The notes below the pieces were generated by a model. The model saw nothing but the letters and a program-made list of their open reading frames with translations, did not search any database and had not been told where the DNA came from. From Phallusia mammillata (Eukaryota; Chordata; Ascidiacea; Phlebobranchia; Ascidiidae), in assembly GCA_003260075.1 (NCBI GenBank), contig QLIY01000398.1:1-64000 (forward strand): DNA of 64,000 nucleotides, given 5' to 3'. Each line of letters opens with the position of its first letter. Position 1 is the first letter of the stretch. A program made the position numbers and the translations under genes. This document shows positions 22,001 through 30,762 of this stretch, piece by piece.

Positions 22001-25000
22001 ATAATGTTTGTGAGGTAAAATATCGGCGCTGAATTGTAACAGGATGATGACAGTACTCATATATATTCGAAGTTAGACTTTAAACCAGTAGTTCTCAAAC
22101 TTTTTTATTGTCGGGGCCAAAAGTAAGTTTTTCAAGTGTGCAGGGATCTATTACTCTCGGTAATAGATTGGTATTCTTCATTGGTTTTCTGAGGTCTAGT
22201 GAGTGCCGCAAAATAAGTAGTTGGGAGCTGCATGAGCCCCTCAGGCCGCGGTTGAAAATCACTGAGTTTAAACCCAGGAATGTGACGTATTTTATGTGCA
22301 ACATCCAGAAGCAGCAGAAGTTTTAATGTCGTGTGTTTTGCAGAATTGGATTTGCGATGCTACTCACACTTCTGGTTTTCACAAAACAATGTGAATCACA
22401 AACACAGGATGCGCCAAACACAACAGCGACACCAACCAGCAAGATACCTGTTGTGGACGGGAGGTCTGGGTTATTATGGGGTAGATGGGGAGGTACCTTT
22501 AACCGTAGAGGCTGGAAGCTGAACAAAGTACCGAGTCAGATTGTAAGTTGCTACTCTCATGTGTGTGTATTGTGTGGGAACTGCGTGTAAGTAGCCGAAT
22601 GTGGGTTAGCGTTGAAATTAAGATGAACATAAATTCATACTGGGATCAGCCCTGAAGCGTTGATGCAGACCAGCGATCATGGCACAGATTTTTTTACCCT
22701 AAGCCTTGCCATATGGTGGTGAATGCTTGGTGACCAGATGATTCGGTATGGCGCCTTCAATTAGCCTGGCATACTGTGTTCTATCGTTGAAATATCAAGG
22801 AAAGGTCAAAGCTGATGTGAAGTAAATGTCACATGTATGTACGTGCAGCGATGAAGGTGAAAGACATGCCGCAAAATTGTTAGCCGCCGTGCATGGCTGG
22901 CTTAAATCTCCCCGCCCATCATTTTACTTTATTTATTATTTCAGAGTATGTACTGAATGTGTTGATGTGAATGCAGTTAACCTCGGTTAATCCGGACCCG
23001 TTTGGACTAAAAAATTGTCCAGATTAGGCGAAGAACCGGATTAACCGATGTCGATTAGTTCAAGTCTTACAACATTATAAAAGTTTGTACTTCAAGTTTT
23101 GTCCGAATTAGACGAAGATCCGGATTAACCGAATCCAGTTTAACCATGGTTTACTGTAACCGTGCACTATAGTGTTCATTTATTACTTAATTTTATGTTT
23201 GCCCACGAACATGGGGAATCCCCATGACTCGTTTGTGACGTCACACCGTGTGATTTCAGCCGGAACCGCTGACGGTGAAAATGTGCAGGAAACGGAAGTT
23301 TTCGCAGTTGCGCGCTTGCAAGATGCTTCTCAACCCGATAAAGTCGTTCGGTTTGTGGAGCTCCGCGAACCGGTATCTGTGCAAGTCACGTGACCTATGG
23401 AAGCCGAAGCAATCCCCTCACTATGTGTGGAAGAGAAGCGTGAATGATTGCAACGCGGGATCGGCTGAGATGTCGATTATGTGGGCGGAAGAGGATGGGA
23501 CTGGGGTAGAAAGGGAAGTCGTCAACAATCCAAGTATGTTGGGTCAAGTTGTCACATGCCATACTGTTAAGGTGTCATATGCCCAGGTTTTTTTTAAGGT
23601 TTGGTTTGGGTGACCGCTAAGTAGTTTTAAGAGACCGCAAGTGTTTCATTTAAATACCAAAAATAGCCATATTTGCTTATTTGGGAAACCGCTGGAGAAA
23701 TTTGGGGGACCGTTTCGGTCTTGTATAACTTGCCACACTTGGAAAAGGAAAGTTGGCAAAGCGCGAGTTCCGGAAAAACTTCTGCCGTGGATTCGAATCC
23801 CACCCCAGGCTAGATTTTTCTTGAATGTGCTCGAATCGAGCAGGTCTCCTAAGCATTCCCATATGGCCTGAAGAAAATATGCGTAGCTCAGTTGGTAAAG
23901 CGCAAGTCCCGGAAAAACTTCTGCCGTGGGTTTGAATCCCACCCCAGGCTAGATTTTTCTAACCTTTGCCTTGCCAAATGGGAATGCTTGGTGACCGGCT
24001 GACTCGGTATATCGCCTTCAATGGGTCTGACGTGCTATGATATCAGGTTTACATTCGAACTCGACCAAAGATTTATTTTTGTTATTATCTGTTTGTTTTA
24101 ATTGAGCTGCAGACAATGCACAATGTTTCAGCATGCAAGGTCTTATCAGCGTTACTCCCATCAAACTGGAGTGTTGTTAGATGGCTAAAGGAGCCAATAT
24201 GGCCTGTCTCGTCACCAGCTGACCCCCCCCCCGTTTGTTTTAATTGAGCTGCAGACAATGCACAATGTTTCAGCATGCAACGTCTTATCAGCGTTACTCC
24301 CATCAAACTGGAGTGTTGTTGGATGGCTAAAGGAGCCAATACGGCCTGTCTCGTCACCAGCTGCACTGATGAGACCTTATAGATTGAAACAGTGTGCACT
24401 GTCTGCAGCTTATCATTTATAGGCTCGATGCTTTTAAACTTGTTTTATTTTCCAATTTCAATCACATTTAAGTTTGATAAATGTTTTTCAGTCAACCATC
24501 TGTACCAGAAAATTTTCGTGGAGCAATGCAGTGAATTCCCGATCGTCCAGAATATGGAATGTAGCCAGCATAAGATTAAGATGAAGGCTGCTGTCTGGTC
24601 GGAAACAATCCCATATGATATCGATGTGGTGTACATTTGGACGGAAGCCTACTGTGCACTTTCATCCACGGCATAAACTTTAACCAATCAAAATTGGAAA
24701 CCCGACATTTTTAATAACTTATTTGATCAGTTGATAGTTTGTAAATATACTTGTTGATGTGTTTTTGTTTTTATGCTTAAATAAAATGCGCATGAAAATT
24801 GTGTTCAGAAACAGAAAAAGTCGCGGGTTCCACACAAAATAACTTGTTTTGCAAATTTCTGAGGAAACAAAAGCGGCCACCTAATCTCAATCGAAACTCA
24901 CACACATCTAACAACATTGGCCGGATCATGGTGGCCCCCCCCCCTAAAATGCGCATGAAAATTGTGTTCAGAAACAGAAAAAGTCGCGGGTTTCACACAA

Positions 25001-28000
25001 AATAACTTGTTTTGCAAATTTCTGAGGAAACAAAAGCGGCCTCCTAATCTCAATCGAAACTCTAACACACAGTGTTATCATGGTGATCCGAGACTAAGAC
25101 AATAAAGTGCCACAGTAGTGTTTGTTAAATACATCACTGAATTCGCTGTTCGTACACCATGTTTTGAAACCTAAATATTGAAGCAGATCTGCCAGCACTC
25201 AGTTATAAATGAAAGTTCCTGTAAGTGCCCATGTTTGAAAAAAACGCGTTTATGTCGTCACAAACAACACAAACGCTATTATTGTCAACTATGGCAGTTG
25301 AATGCATATTGACATGCTATTTGGTGATGAGCAGGGTTGCCAGGTGGCCTAAAAATCGGACAAAAAAAACAATAAATTGGCCTAATTTCACATGCAGTGT
25401 CCGACGCCTAAAAATCATTAGGACATTAAGTTTTTGTCCTAATATATCCGAATTTTGGATAACTTTTTGTCTCCTTCCTATTTTTTGAAGGTTGCAAAAC
25501 CCTTTTTTACGACAATACGTGGTTTAAAAGTGCAACTTGTATTACCCCCCCCCCATTTTTAATAACTTATTTGATCAGTTGATAGTTTGTAAATATACTT
25601 GTCTTGCTGATGTGTTTTTGTTTTTATGCTTAAATAAAATGCGCATGAAAATTGTGTTCAGAAACAGAAAAAGTCGCGGGTTTCACACAAAATAACTTGT
25701 TTTGCAAATTTCTGAGGAAACAAAAGCGGCCACCTAATCTCAATCGAAACTCACACACATCTAACAACATTGGCCGGATCATGGTGGTCCGAGACTAAGA
25801 CAATAAAGTGCCACAGTAGTGTTTGNTCATATTTTACGTCCGCCGCTTTGCATTTGTGTAAAACTCGGCGCTTACGAGTGTAGGGAACGTAAACGTACAA
25901 AAAAATGGCAGTTGGCACCTCGACCCCCCCCCCCTTTACGTCCGCCACTTTGCATTTGTGTAAAACTCGGCGCTTATGAGTTGAGGGAACGTAAACGCAC
26001 AAAAATGGCAGTTGGCACCTCGATATTGACACCTTGTTAGCAATTATACGCTCTCGTTTTTTTGTCCTAAAATGTCCGCTTTCAGACAAATAGTGTCCGA
26101 ATCCAGCCGACAGTGCCTGGCAACCCTGGTGATGAGTGTATTATTCAGGGCTGCAGCTACCGCAATGGATTCTATGGTTGTACATAGAAAGTGTTTATCG
26201 ACTGGACACCCTGGGATAGATGTTTTACAGGAGTTAATCTCATTTCAGTCAAAAACCTCGTCAAAACCCAAGCACGCTAGTTACAAAAAAAAGTTTATGA
26301 GAAGAGACATCAACTACAACATATTTAAAATACCTACCTTTCCTTTAAGAGTCATAGATGCTATGTTCTGCAGCACAATAGCTTGTACTTCTCGTCTCCC
26401 ACGAAGCAAACGCACCAATGCTTTGGCAACGATGGAAACCTCGTTTCTGGGCGCAACGTGATAATACAACTGTGACACTGCCATCACAACCTAAAGAAAA
26501 ATATAAAAATAATGTAACAAGGGGTAGAATGTGTAGAACAGTGGTGGAATTCAATTTTTTTGTCAGTCGGTTCTGTCACAAAAGTCATATTTCTCAGCCG
26601 GTTCTGTCACAAAAGTCATATTTTTCAGCCACCCCCCCCCCTTCTGGGCGCAACGTGATAATACAACTGTGACACTGCCATCACAACCTGAAAAAAAATA
26701 TAAAAATAATCTAACAAGGGGTAGAATGTGTAGAACAGTGGTGGGATTCAATTTTTTTGTCAGCCGGTTCTGTCACAAAAGTCATATTTTTCAGCAGGTT
26801 CTATCACAAAAGTCATATTTTTCAGCAGGTTCTATCACAAAAGTCATATTTTTCAGCCGGTTCTGTCACAAAAGTCCATTGACAGTAACCTTCGTGAGAC
26901 GGTTCTTTAGAACTGGTGCAAACCGGCTGAATTCCACCACTGATATAAAAAACAAGCTAGTTTGGCTGATAAACTATAATTGTATTCCAGTGATGACTTT
27001 GCAAAAAGATAGGCTGCACTATTTATCTATTTCCTTGAAATGCACCAAAATATACAGACACAGTTTCCAGACAAGCACCCTCAGGCTAAAATGCTTCTGT
27101 TCTGAAGCCGCAGCCAGTATATTTGCATGCAGAGTTTGGTTGAAACCCAAGTTAAACCTCTTGACCTCTTTTCTTTAAAAAGCCTTTTTGCAAATATGTA
27201 TGTCATTCGAAACATAAAAAAGTAATATCGTTATCGCAATGTTACAGAACAGAATCATACATTTGTGGAATTTGGGTTACAATTGGAACCAAACATCCAC
27301 AACAACAACTTACAGCTGCATTCCTGCTTTGTAGAAGTGGTTTCGAACTTTTGAGAAGCAATCGATGATCGTGATCCATAATGTAAGTAGGCTTCTTCGG
27401 TTTTTCCTCTTCTTCACTACTTTGTTCATCTTCCTCATAAAATGGCCGATCTTTTTCGTCAATTCCGTCATCCTGATGAAACAAGTGAAGTTAGAAACAT
27501 ATTTTTCCATTGAATCAAATTAGAAATTAAGAGTATTTGTCTAGCACTAAAACTGGAAACAAAAAAACACTTCACAAACAGAATTAAAAGTAAGTTTGTT
27601 TGCTTGGGGGCACAACAAAAGCTTTTAAACCTATAACAATAAATTAAAGTTCAACCTATGGTAGCCCAACCTACATTCTGCAGCATAACACTTGTATTTT
27701 TTCCCATGTTTTTACCGACGAAGATTTTGCTTCAACATAAAACTTACATTTTTATTTGGATCGAGAAACTGGGTTCGAGCGTATCGTGTCAGCATGGATA
27801 GAATAGCAATTTGTCCCCATTCATCAACGTCAACCAGAAGTGAACATAACTTGCGATAATGTCGATGTACGAGGTCGATCCGTTCCGGACAAACCTCCTG
27901 GAATGCCATCACAACACTCCCTGCAACCAACTGCACAAATACAAAAGTTCAAGAGGCTGCAATTGATTTATTAACAGGCAAGTTAATGAGAACAAATACA

Positions 28001-30762
28001 AAAGTTTTAGTGTCATTTCTTAGTGTTAAAAATATTAGTGTAATTTTCAATTTGCCTCTACATTGTTAAAGCAAATTATGTGACAAAATCTAAGTAATTT
28101 AGACAAAAGTAATTTGATTGCCATGGCGCTCCACTAAACGAATACAAAAAATTACAACTTCAATCCAAAAATCTCAGTTGTATGAATTTATTTATTTATG
28201 AACAGACAAGCTTAAAAGCATAAGCATGAGTTTAACCACTCTTTAGTCTTTATATTATATTTTCAATTTGCCTGTTCATTGTAAAAGTGACAGTAAATCT
28301 TGAAAATGATTAAACATTATCTGACCCTCTAACAGGCAGCGTACTTATCGATGACCACTGTTTTTTGTTTTTTTCAATTGGACTCAAAATATGGAAACAG
28401 ATTTCCCAAGGAAACAGAAGAATGGAGTAAAAACAACAACGATGTCAATGAGGGGAATATATACTCTTAAGTCATTATTTACTTATTCTAGTTAAAATTA
28501 ATTCTATAAAACAAGAAACAAAACTTCGCAAAACGTCTTACAGTGGTTCTGTCATTCAGCAGTTTCTCAATTATTTCAATCAAGTTCTCTTTTTGATCGG
28601 GGTCCAAGCTGGACCCCCCCCCCTTTTTTTCAATTGGACTCAAAATATGGAAACAGATTTCCCAAGGAAACAGAAGAATGGAGTAAAAACAACAACGATG
28701 TCAATGAGGGGAATATATACTCTTAAGTCATTATTTACTTATTCTAGTTAAAATTAATTCTATAAAACAAGAAACAAAACTTCGCAAAACGTCTTACAGT
28801 GGTTCTGTCATTCAACAGTTTCTCAATTATTTCAATCAAGTTCTCTTTTTGATCTGGATCCAAGCTGGGAAGTTAACAAAATGTTTCAAAAGCTAAAATA
28901 GCAAACGTTATCAGCCCAAAAAAGGTACCAACAAATTTACTCCATTTTATTTTACTTTTACTCCATTTTACCACCATACTAATTTACTCTATTTACCACA
29001 ATAATAACAACACTCCATAGTGGTACACCACAAAGCATGCTTATTGCCTGTTTACTGAGTGGAGGGGTTTATTATAGCACAGATAAGTCATGCAGCGCAA
29101 CCATAACATCTACATATTGTCACCTGTAGAGTTTCGGTATTGCATGAGCAGCTGTTTTTCTCACAAAGGGAGACATGTCATTTGAACAATCCTTGATTGA
29201 TAACATCATAATGGGAACAATAATCGGAACTCGAATGCTCGACAAAACTCGTAGGGCACTCGCTCTGATCAACTGGTTTGGATCCTGGTAACATAGAAAT
29301 GTTATTAGTTGAATATTTTTTTTCTTCATAGAACCACAGTTTTACCTTCAATCCTCGTTGGAACGTTGAAATAGAGAGAAGTGCCAAGTCCTGTTGTTCT
29401 TCTGCGTAACGCTCCAAGTAAACGTAAACTAACTTTTTCACCTCAATGTTTTTGCTTGCAACATTTTTCACAACTGCCGGGAATAAACCAGATGCATTTC
29501 GTCCTTTTGCAATCATCTGCAGAAAACAAACAAGTTTGAATTTTACTTCTTGTTTTATATTTCTGTCCCAAGCTATAAATGTAAAGATGAACATAAATTC
29601 ATAACTGGGATCAGCACTGAAGCATTCATGCAGACCAGCGATCCCAATACACACATTTATAAATTGTAATATGCAAGGCCTGTTGAGGGGGTTATACCGA
29701 ACAATAAATGTATGACATTCAGTCACAAGAAAATGTTCAGTTAATAACAGCTGAAATTTGGGACATGACTCTCAATTGCAAACTGAATCATTTTCGTACT
29801 TTGCAGGTCATTCAAGGACTTCGATATTTGTCAGTTCATGGTCCGCCAGGCTAAAATTGATAATTTTTTATGTTTGTTAATAATCAAAAAAACAAAGCTG
29901 CTCTGATTTTCACAAGGCTCCAAATAGTTGCCCTGGAAACCATGAACAAAACAATGCAAACTTCAAGTATTAGTTCTTACCCCGATTATTCTTTTCATGG
30001 CTTCTAGCTTTAAAGCATCTTTGTTCTGATCGAGCATTTGTTTCAGATCGTCATGTCTGAATAAAAATTTTACAAACATTATGAATTATACAAAAATTTG
30101 TGACAATAAAATCAAAAAAGGACCAATGCATCAACTTAATCAAATGGTTTCTTGGTATTTTTTAATGGAAACACTTTAACCTACCCCCCCCCCCTTTGTT
30201 CTGATCGAGCATTTGTTTCAGATCGTCATGTCTGAATAAAATTTCATAAGTTTACAAACATTATAAATAATACAAAAACTTGTGACAATAAAATCAAAAA
30301 AGGACCAATGCATCAAATTAATCAAATGCTTTCTTGGTATTTTTTAATGGAAACACTTTAACCTAAAAAAACTAATCTCTGTCAGCATTTCTACCCTAAT
30401 TCAGCAGACAATTTAGCAGTTTGCTTTAATGTTACAGTTAATAAGTTGAAAATTTAGTAGATTGTTGAAAAAAGTGAAGGAACAAAAATGTCATTGTCTT
30501 TTAGACATTTTTGTAAGGTGCTTGTGTACTTTTTTGCATGATTATTTTGATGCTGTAAAAATGTATTTAACAACAACACGAAAACAATTTCCGCACTTAC
30601 ATTTAAACAAACAGTAATATAGGCCGACTTGCAAGCAACAACAAAATATGAACAAAAATCTTACTTTCTGTAGTTGACATTGAAAAGAGTTCCACTTGAC
30701 GGGTCTTGGCCCCTATCGTCGCCTCCTCCCCCACCAGAACGCTCATCGTTGTAGGATGTCAT
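10007..30762 (-). CDS. AP3B: AP-3 adaptor complex subunit beta, complete (24 exons)
   Basis: Exons: 30762-30665, 30056-29981, 29516-29346, 29284-29124, 28864-28798, 27930-27748, 27472-27314, 26490-26338, 17470-17336, 17037-16905, 16838-16729, 15449-15273, 14668-14476, 14110-13992, 13652-13529, 13077-12928, 12639-12502, 11717-11525, 11371-11266, 10902-10860, 10660-10576, 10514-10417, 10348-10219, 10160-10007 (TGA). All phases agree; 1051 residues (human AP3B1/B2 about 1080-1094). Residues 1-645 form the adaptin alpha-solenoid ([34 protein letters not shown]-like strings, [20 protein letters not shown]). Residues 645-782 are a Ser/Glu/Asp hinge ending in the clathrin-box-like LLDLDD. Residues 783-1051 form the ear ([24 protein letters not shown]). 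AP-3 sorts cargo from endosomes to lysosomes and related organelles. Intron 8 (17471-26337) holds three genes on the other strand. C-run duplications repeat parts of exons 2, 5, 8, 12 and 18. Confidence 0.97.
11678..11947. repeat. Direct duplication of AP-3 beta exon 18 edge, joined by a C run
   Basis: Copies 11678-11807 and 11819-11947 differ at a few bases and are joined by eleven C. Each carries the 5' edge of exon 18 plus an intronic stretch with a tRNA B-box-like string (gggttcgaatccc). Only the lower-coordinate copy continues into the full exon, so the other is an incomplete repeat. Confidence 0.85.
12657..12855. repeat. CGTGATCGTGATA-type tandem repeat in an AP-3 beta intron
   Basis: Irregular repeats of tgatcgtgataca/tacgtgatcgtgat units lie in the intron between the two acidic hinge exons 16 and 17. 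Most units hold the palindromic GATC or CACGTG-like core. Open frames here (YITITYITM and the like) are repeat artefacts. Confidence 0.75.
13271..13475. repeat. Direct duplication joined by a C run
   Basis: Copies 13271-13367 and 13379-13475 (gttatattaaaaactgctgg ...) are almost identical and separated by eleven C. They lie in the intron between AP-3 beta exons 15 and 16. Confidence 0.85.
14171..14392. mobile_element. hAT-like MITE, CAGTGGTGGGATTC family
   Basis: The copy contains the family core (cagccggttctatcac, gctaaccggttcgctgat) and the right end ggctgaatcccaccactg. The left end is eroded (agtgggattcaa). It lies in AP-3 beta intron 13. Other copies: 20848-21016, 26736-26942, 32280-32483, 53214-53474 and 62074-62254. 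Confidence 0.8.
15104..15305. repeat. Direct duplication of AP-3 beta exon 12 edge, joined by a C run
   Basis: Copies 15104-15202 and 15213-15305 are joined by ten C. Both hold the 3' edge and donor site of exon 12; only the second continues into the complete exon. Base differences between copies look allelic. Confidence 0.85.
15618..15712. repeat. SINE-like element with tRNA B-box
   Basis: The string cacggggttcgaaccca is followed by ccggggacgaatcccgatc and gcgccggaccattcgg. Closely similar copies occur at 33905-33998 and 37240-37312. The B-box-like GGTTCGAACCC suggests a tRNA-derived, RNA polymerase III-type retroposon. Confidence 0.65.
15723..16018. mobile_element. hAT-like MITE, CAGTGGTTCTCAA family
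   Basis: Terminal inverted repeats cagtggttctcaacc and ggttgagaaccactg bound a non-coding interior with repeated ggtggtacgcga strings. Located in AP-3 beta intron 11. The flanking octamers are not identical. Confidence 0.8.
18417..19710 (+). CDS. Nested secreted proprotein 1, four-Cys mature domain
   Basis: Exons 18417-18422 (ATG CAG only), 18480-18626, 18705-18972, 19541-19710 (TAA); 196 residues, phases 0, 0, 1. A signal peptide ([16 protein letters not shown]) comes right after the split start. The pro-region has Cys60 and Cys69. A polybasic KSRRRR (about 99-104) looks like a furin site. The predicted mature part (105-196, 92 residues) has Cys111, 153, 163 and 191 and ends YCDIANV. Not recognised with confidence; the layout recalls Spaetzle/neurotrophin-like ligands (inference). 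It is the first of three tandem paralogues on the plus strand inside intron 8 of the minus-strand AP-3 beta gene. A 20-base minisatellite fills part of its last intron. Confidence 0.78.
19071..19248. repeat. 20-base minisatellite, nine copies
   Basis: Nine head-to-tail copies of gtggtacagactcacaagtt, differing mainly at positions 3-4 (gg, ga or aa). It lies in the last intron of nested gene 1. Confidence 0.95.
20043..21249 (+). CDS. Nested secreted proprotein 2, four-Cys mature domain
   Basis: Exons 20043-20048 (ATG AGG only), 20127-20237, 20538-20793, 21068-21249 (TGA); 184 residues, with the same intron phases as nested gene 1. A signal peptide ([15 protein letters not shown]) starts at codon 3. 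The pro-region carries Cys48 and Cys57 with the same spacing as in gene 1, and one possible N-glycosylation site (NAT). An RERSRR site (about 86-91) precedes a 93-residue mature part with Cys98, 137, 147 and 177. Its last exon aligns with those of the two neighbours (a Cys, ten residues on a second Cys, a hydrophobic strand, a Cys near the end). The last intron holds a hAT-like MITE. Function unknown. Confidence 0.78.
20848..21016. mobile_element. hAT-like MITE, CAGTGGTGGGATTC family
   Basis: Ends are cagtggtgggattcagccgg and gaaacccaccactg. It lies in the last intron of nested gene 2. Ten C at 20921-20930 interrupt the interior where other family copies read ggttactg. No matching target duplication is seen. 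Confidence 0.82.
21364..21369 (+). terminator. Polyadenylation signal of nested gene 2
   Basis: AATAAA about 115 bases after the stop codon, preceded by a TG/TTTTTG-rich stretch. Confidence 0.5.
22004..24676 (+). CDS. Nested secreted proprotein 3, four-Cys mature domain
   Basis: Exons 22004-22014 (ATG TTT GTG AG), 22344-22542, 23260-23533, 24492-24676 (TAA); 222 residues. The tiny first exon is inferred by analogy with the two neighbours and fits phase; if it is wrong, translation could start at the ATG at 22357. The signal peptide is [12 protein letters not shown]. The pro-region is longer, with Cys79, 90 and 111. A dibasic WKR (127-129) sits where genes 1 and 2 have RRRR and RSRR. The predicted mature part is 93 residues with Cys134, 174, 185 and 216, ending AYCALSSTA. 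It is the most diverged of the three and has longer introns, with SINE insertions. Function unknown. Confidence 0.72.
22622..22790 (+). repeat. SINE fragment (tRNA-headed family)
   Basis: The strings aagatgaacataaattcata, gggatcagccctgaagcg and tgcagaccagcgatc are followed by the family tail (gaatgcttggtgaccag, tcggtatggcgccttcaa). Related copies: 23870-24050, 40785-40945 (reverse), 51920-52215 and 61553-61716 (reverse). Confidence 0.65.
23870..24050 (+). repeat. tRNA-derived SINE
   Basis: The head looks like a tRNA: gtagctcagttggtaaagcg is an A box and gggtttgaatccca a B box. The tail reads ttgccaaatgggaatgcttg, gtgaccggctgactcggt, then gccttcaatgggtctgacg. It lies in the last intron of nested gene 3. 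It is not a functional tRNA, because no acceptor stem pairs. Confidence 0.72.
24091..24362. repeat. Direct duplication joined by a C run
   Basis: Copies 24091-24222 and 24233-24362 (gtttgttttaattgagctgc ...) are joined by ten C. The sequence belongs to a family seen again, inverted in part, near 61010-61180 (tctgcagcttatcattta). Confidence 0.8.
24708..25826. repeat. Triplicated downstream region of nested gene 3 with C-run joins
   Basis: The sequence after nested gene 3 appears three times (24708-24934, 24945-25118, 25555-25826), with C runs at 24935-24944 and 25545-25554 and an ambiguous base at 25826. The third copy interrupts a transposable element, so the order of pieces here is unreliable. 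Confidence 0.85.
24780..24785 (+). terminator. Polyadenylation signal of nested gene 3
   Basis: AATAAA about 105 bases after the stop codon. The same sequence recurs in two duplicated downstream copies that look like assembly repeats. Confidence 0.5.
25332..26128. mobile_element. hAT-like element, CAGGGTTGCCAGG family
   Basis: Terminal inverted repeats cagggttgccagg and cctggcaaccctg are flanked by identical octamers GTGATGAG (25324-25331 and 26129-26136), the 8-bp target duplication typical of hAT elements. The interior has no transposase and is broken by C-run duplications. A relative lies at 54255-54563. Confidence 0.85.
26446..26942. repeat. Duplicated AP-3 beta exon 8 edge plus hAT-like MITE
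   Basis: The 5' edge of exon 8 and the start of a CAGTGGTGGGATTC-family MITE occur twice (26446-26631 and 26642-26790), joined by ten C. The complete MITE copy is 26736-26942, with extra internal repeats of the ggttctatcacaaaagtcat unit. Confidence 0.8.
28365..28868. repeat. Direct duplication of AP-3 beta exon 5, joined by a C run
   Basis: Copies 28365-28613 and 28624-28868 are joined by ten C. Both contain exon 5 sequence; the copies differ by single bases (cagcagtttc versus caacagtttc, gatcggggtcc versus gatctggatcc). Only 28798-28864 has an intact acceptor and keeps phase. Confidence 0.88.
30019..30365. repeat. Direct duplication of AP-3 beta exon 2 edge, joined by a C run
   Basis: Copies 30019-30183 and 30195-30365 are joined by eleven C and repeat the 5' edge of exon 2 and its upstream intron. 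Confidence 0.86.

Noticed and set aside
25751-26089. Open frames over the CAGGGTTGCC element as a transposase
   Set aside because: Frames cross C runs and an ambiguous base and show no hAT catalytic or zinc-finger motifs.
28540-28613. Second copy of AP-3 beta exon 5 as an alternative exon
   Set aside because: It abuts a C run that removes its acceptor, and it differs from the other copy only at allelic-type sites; judged an assembly duplicate.
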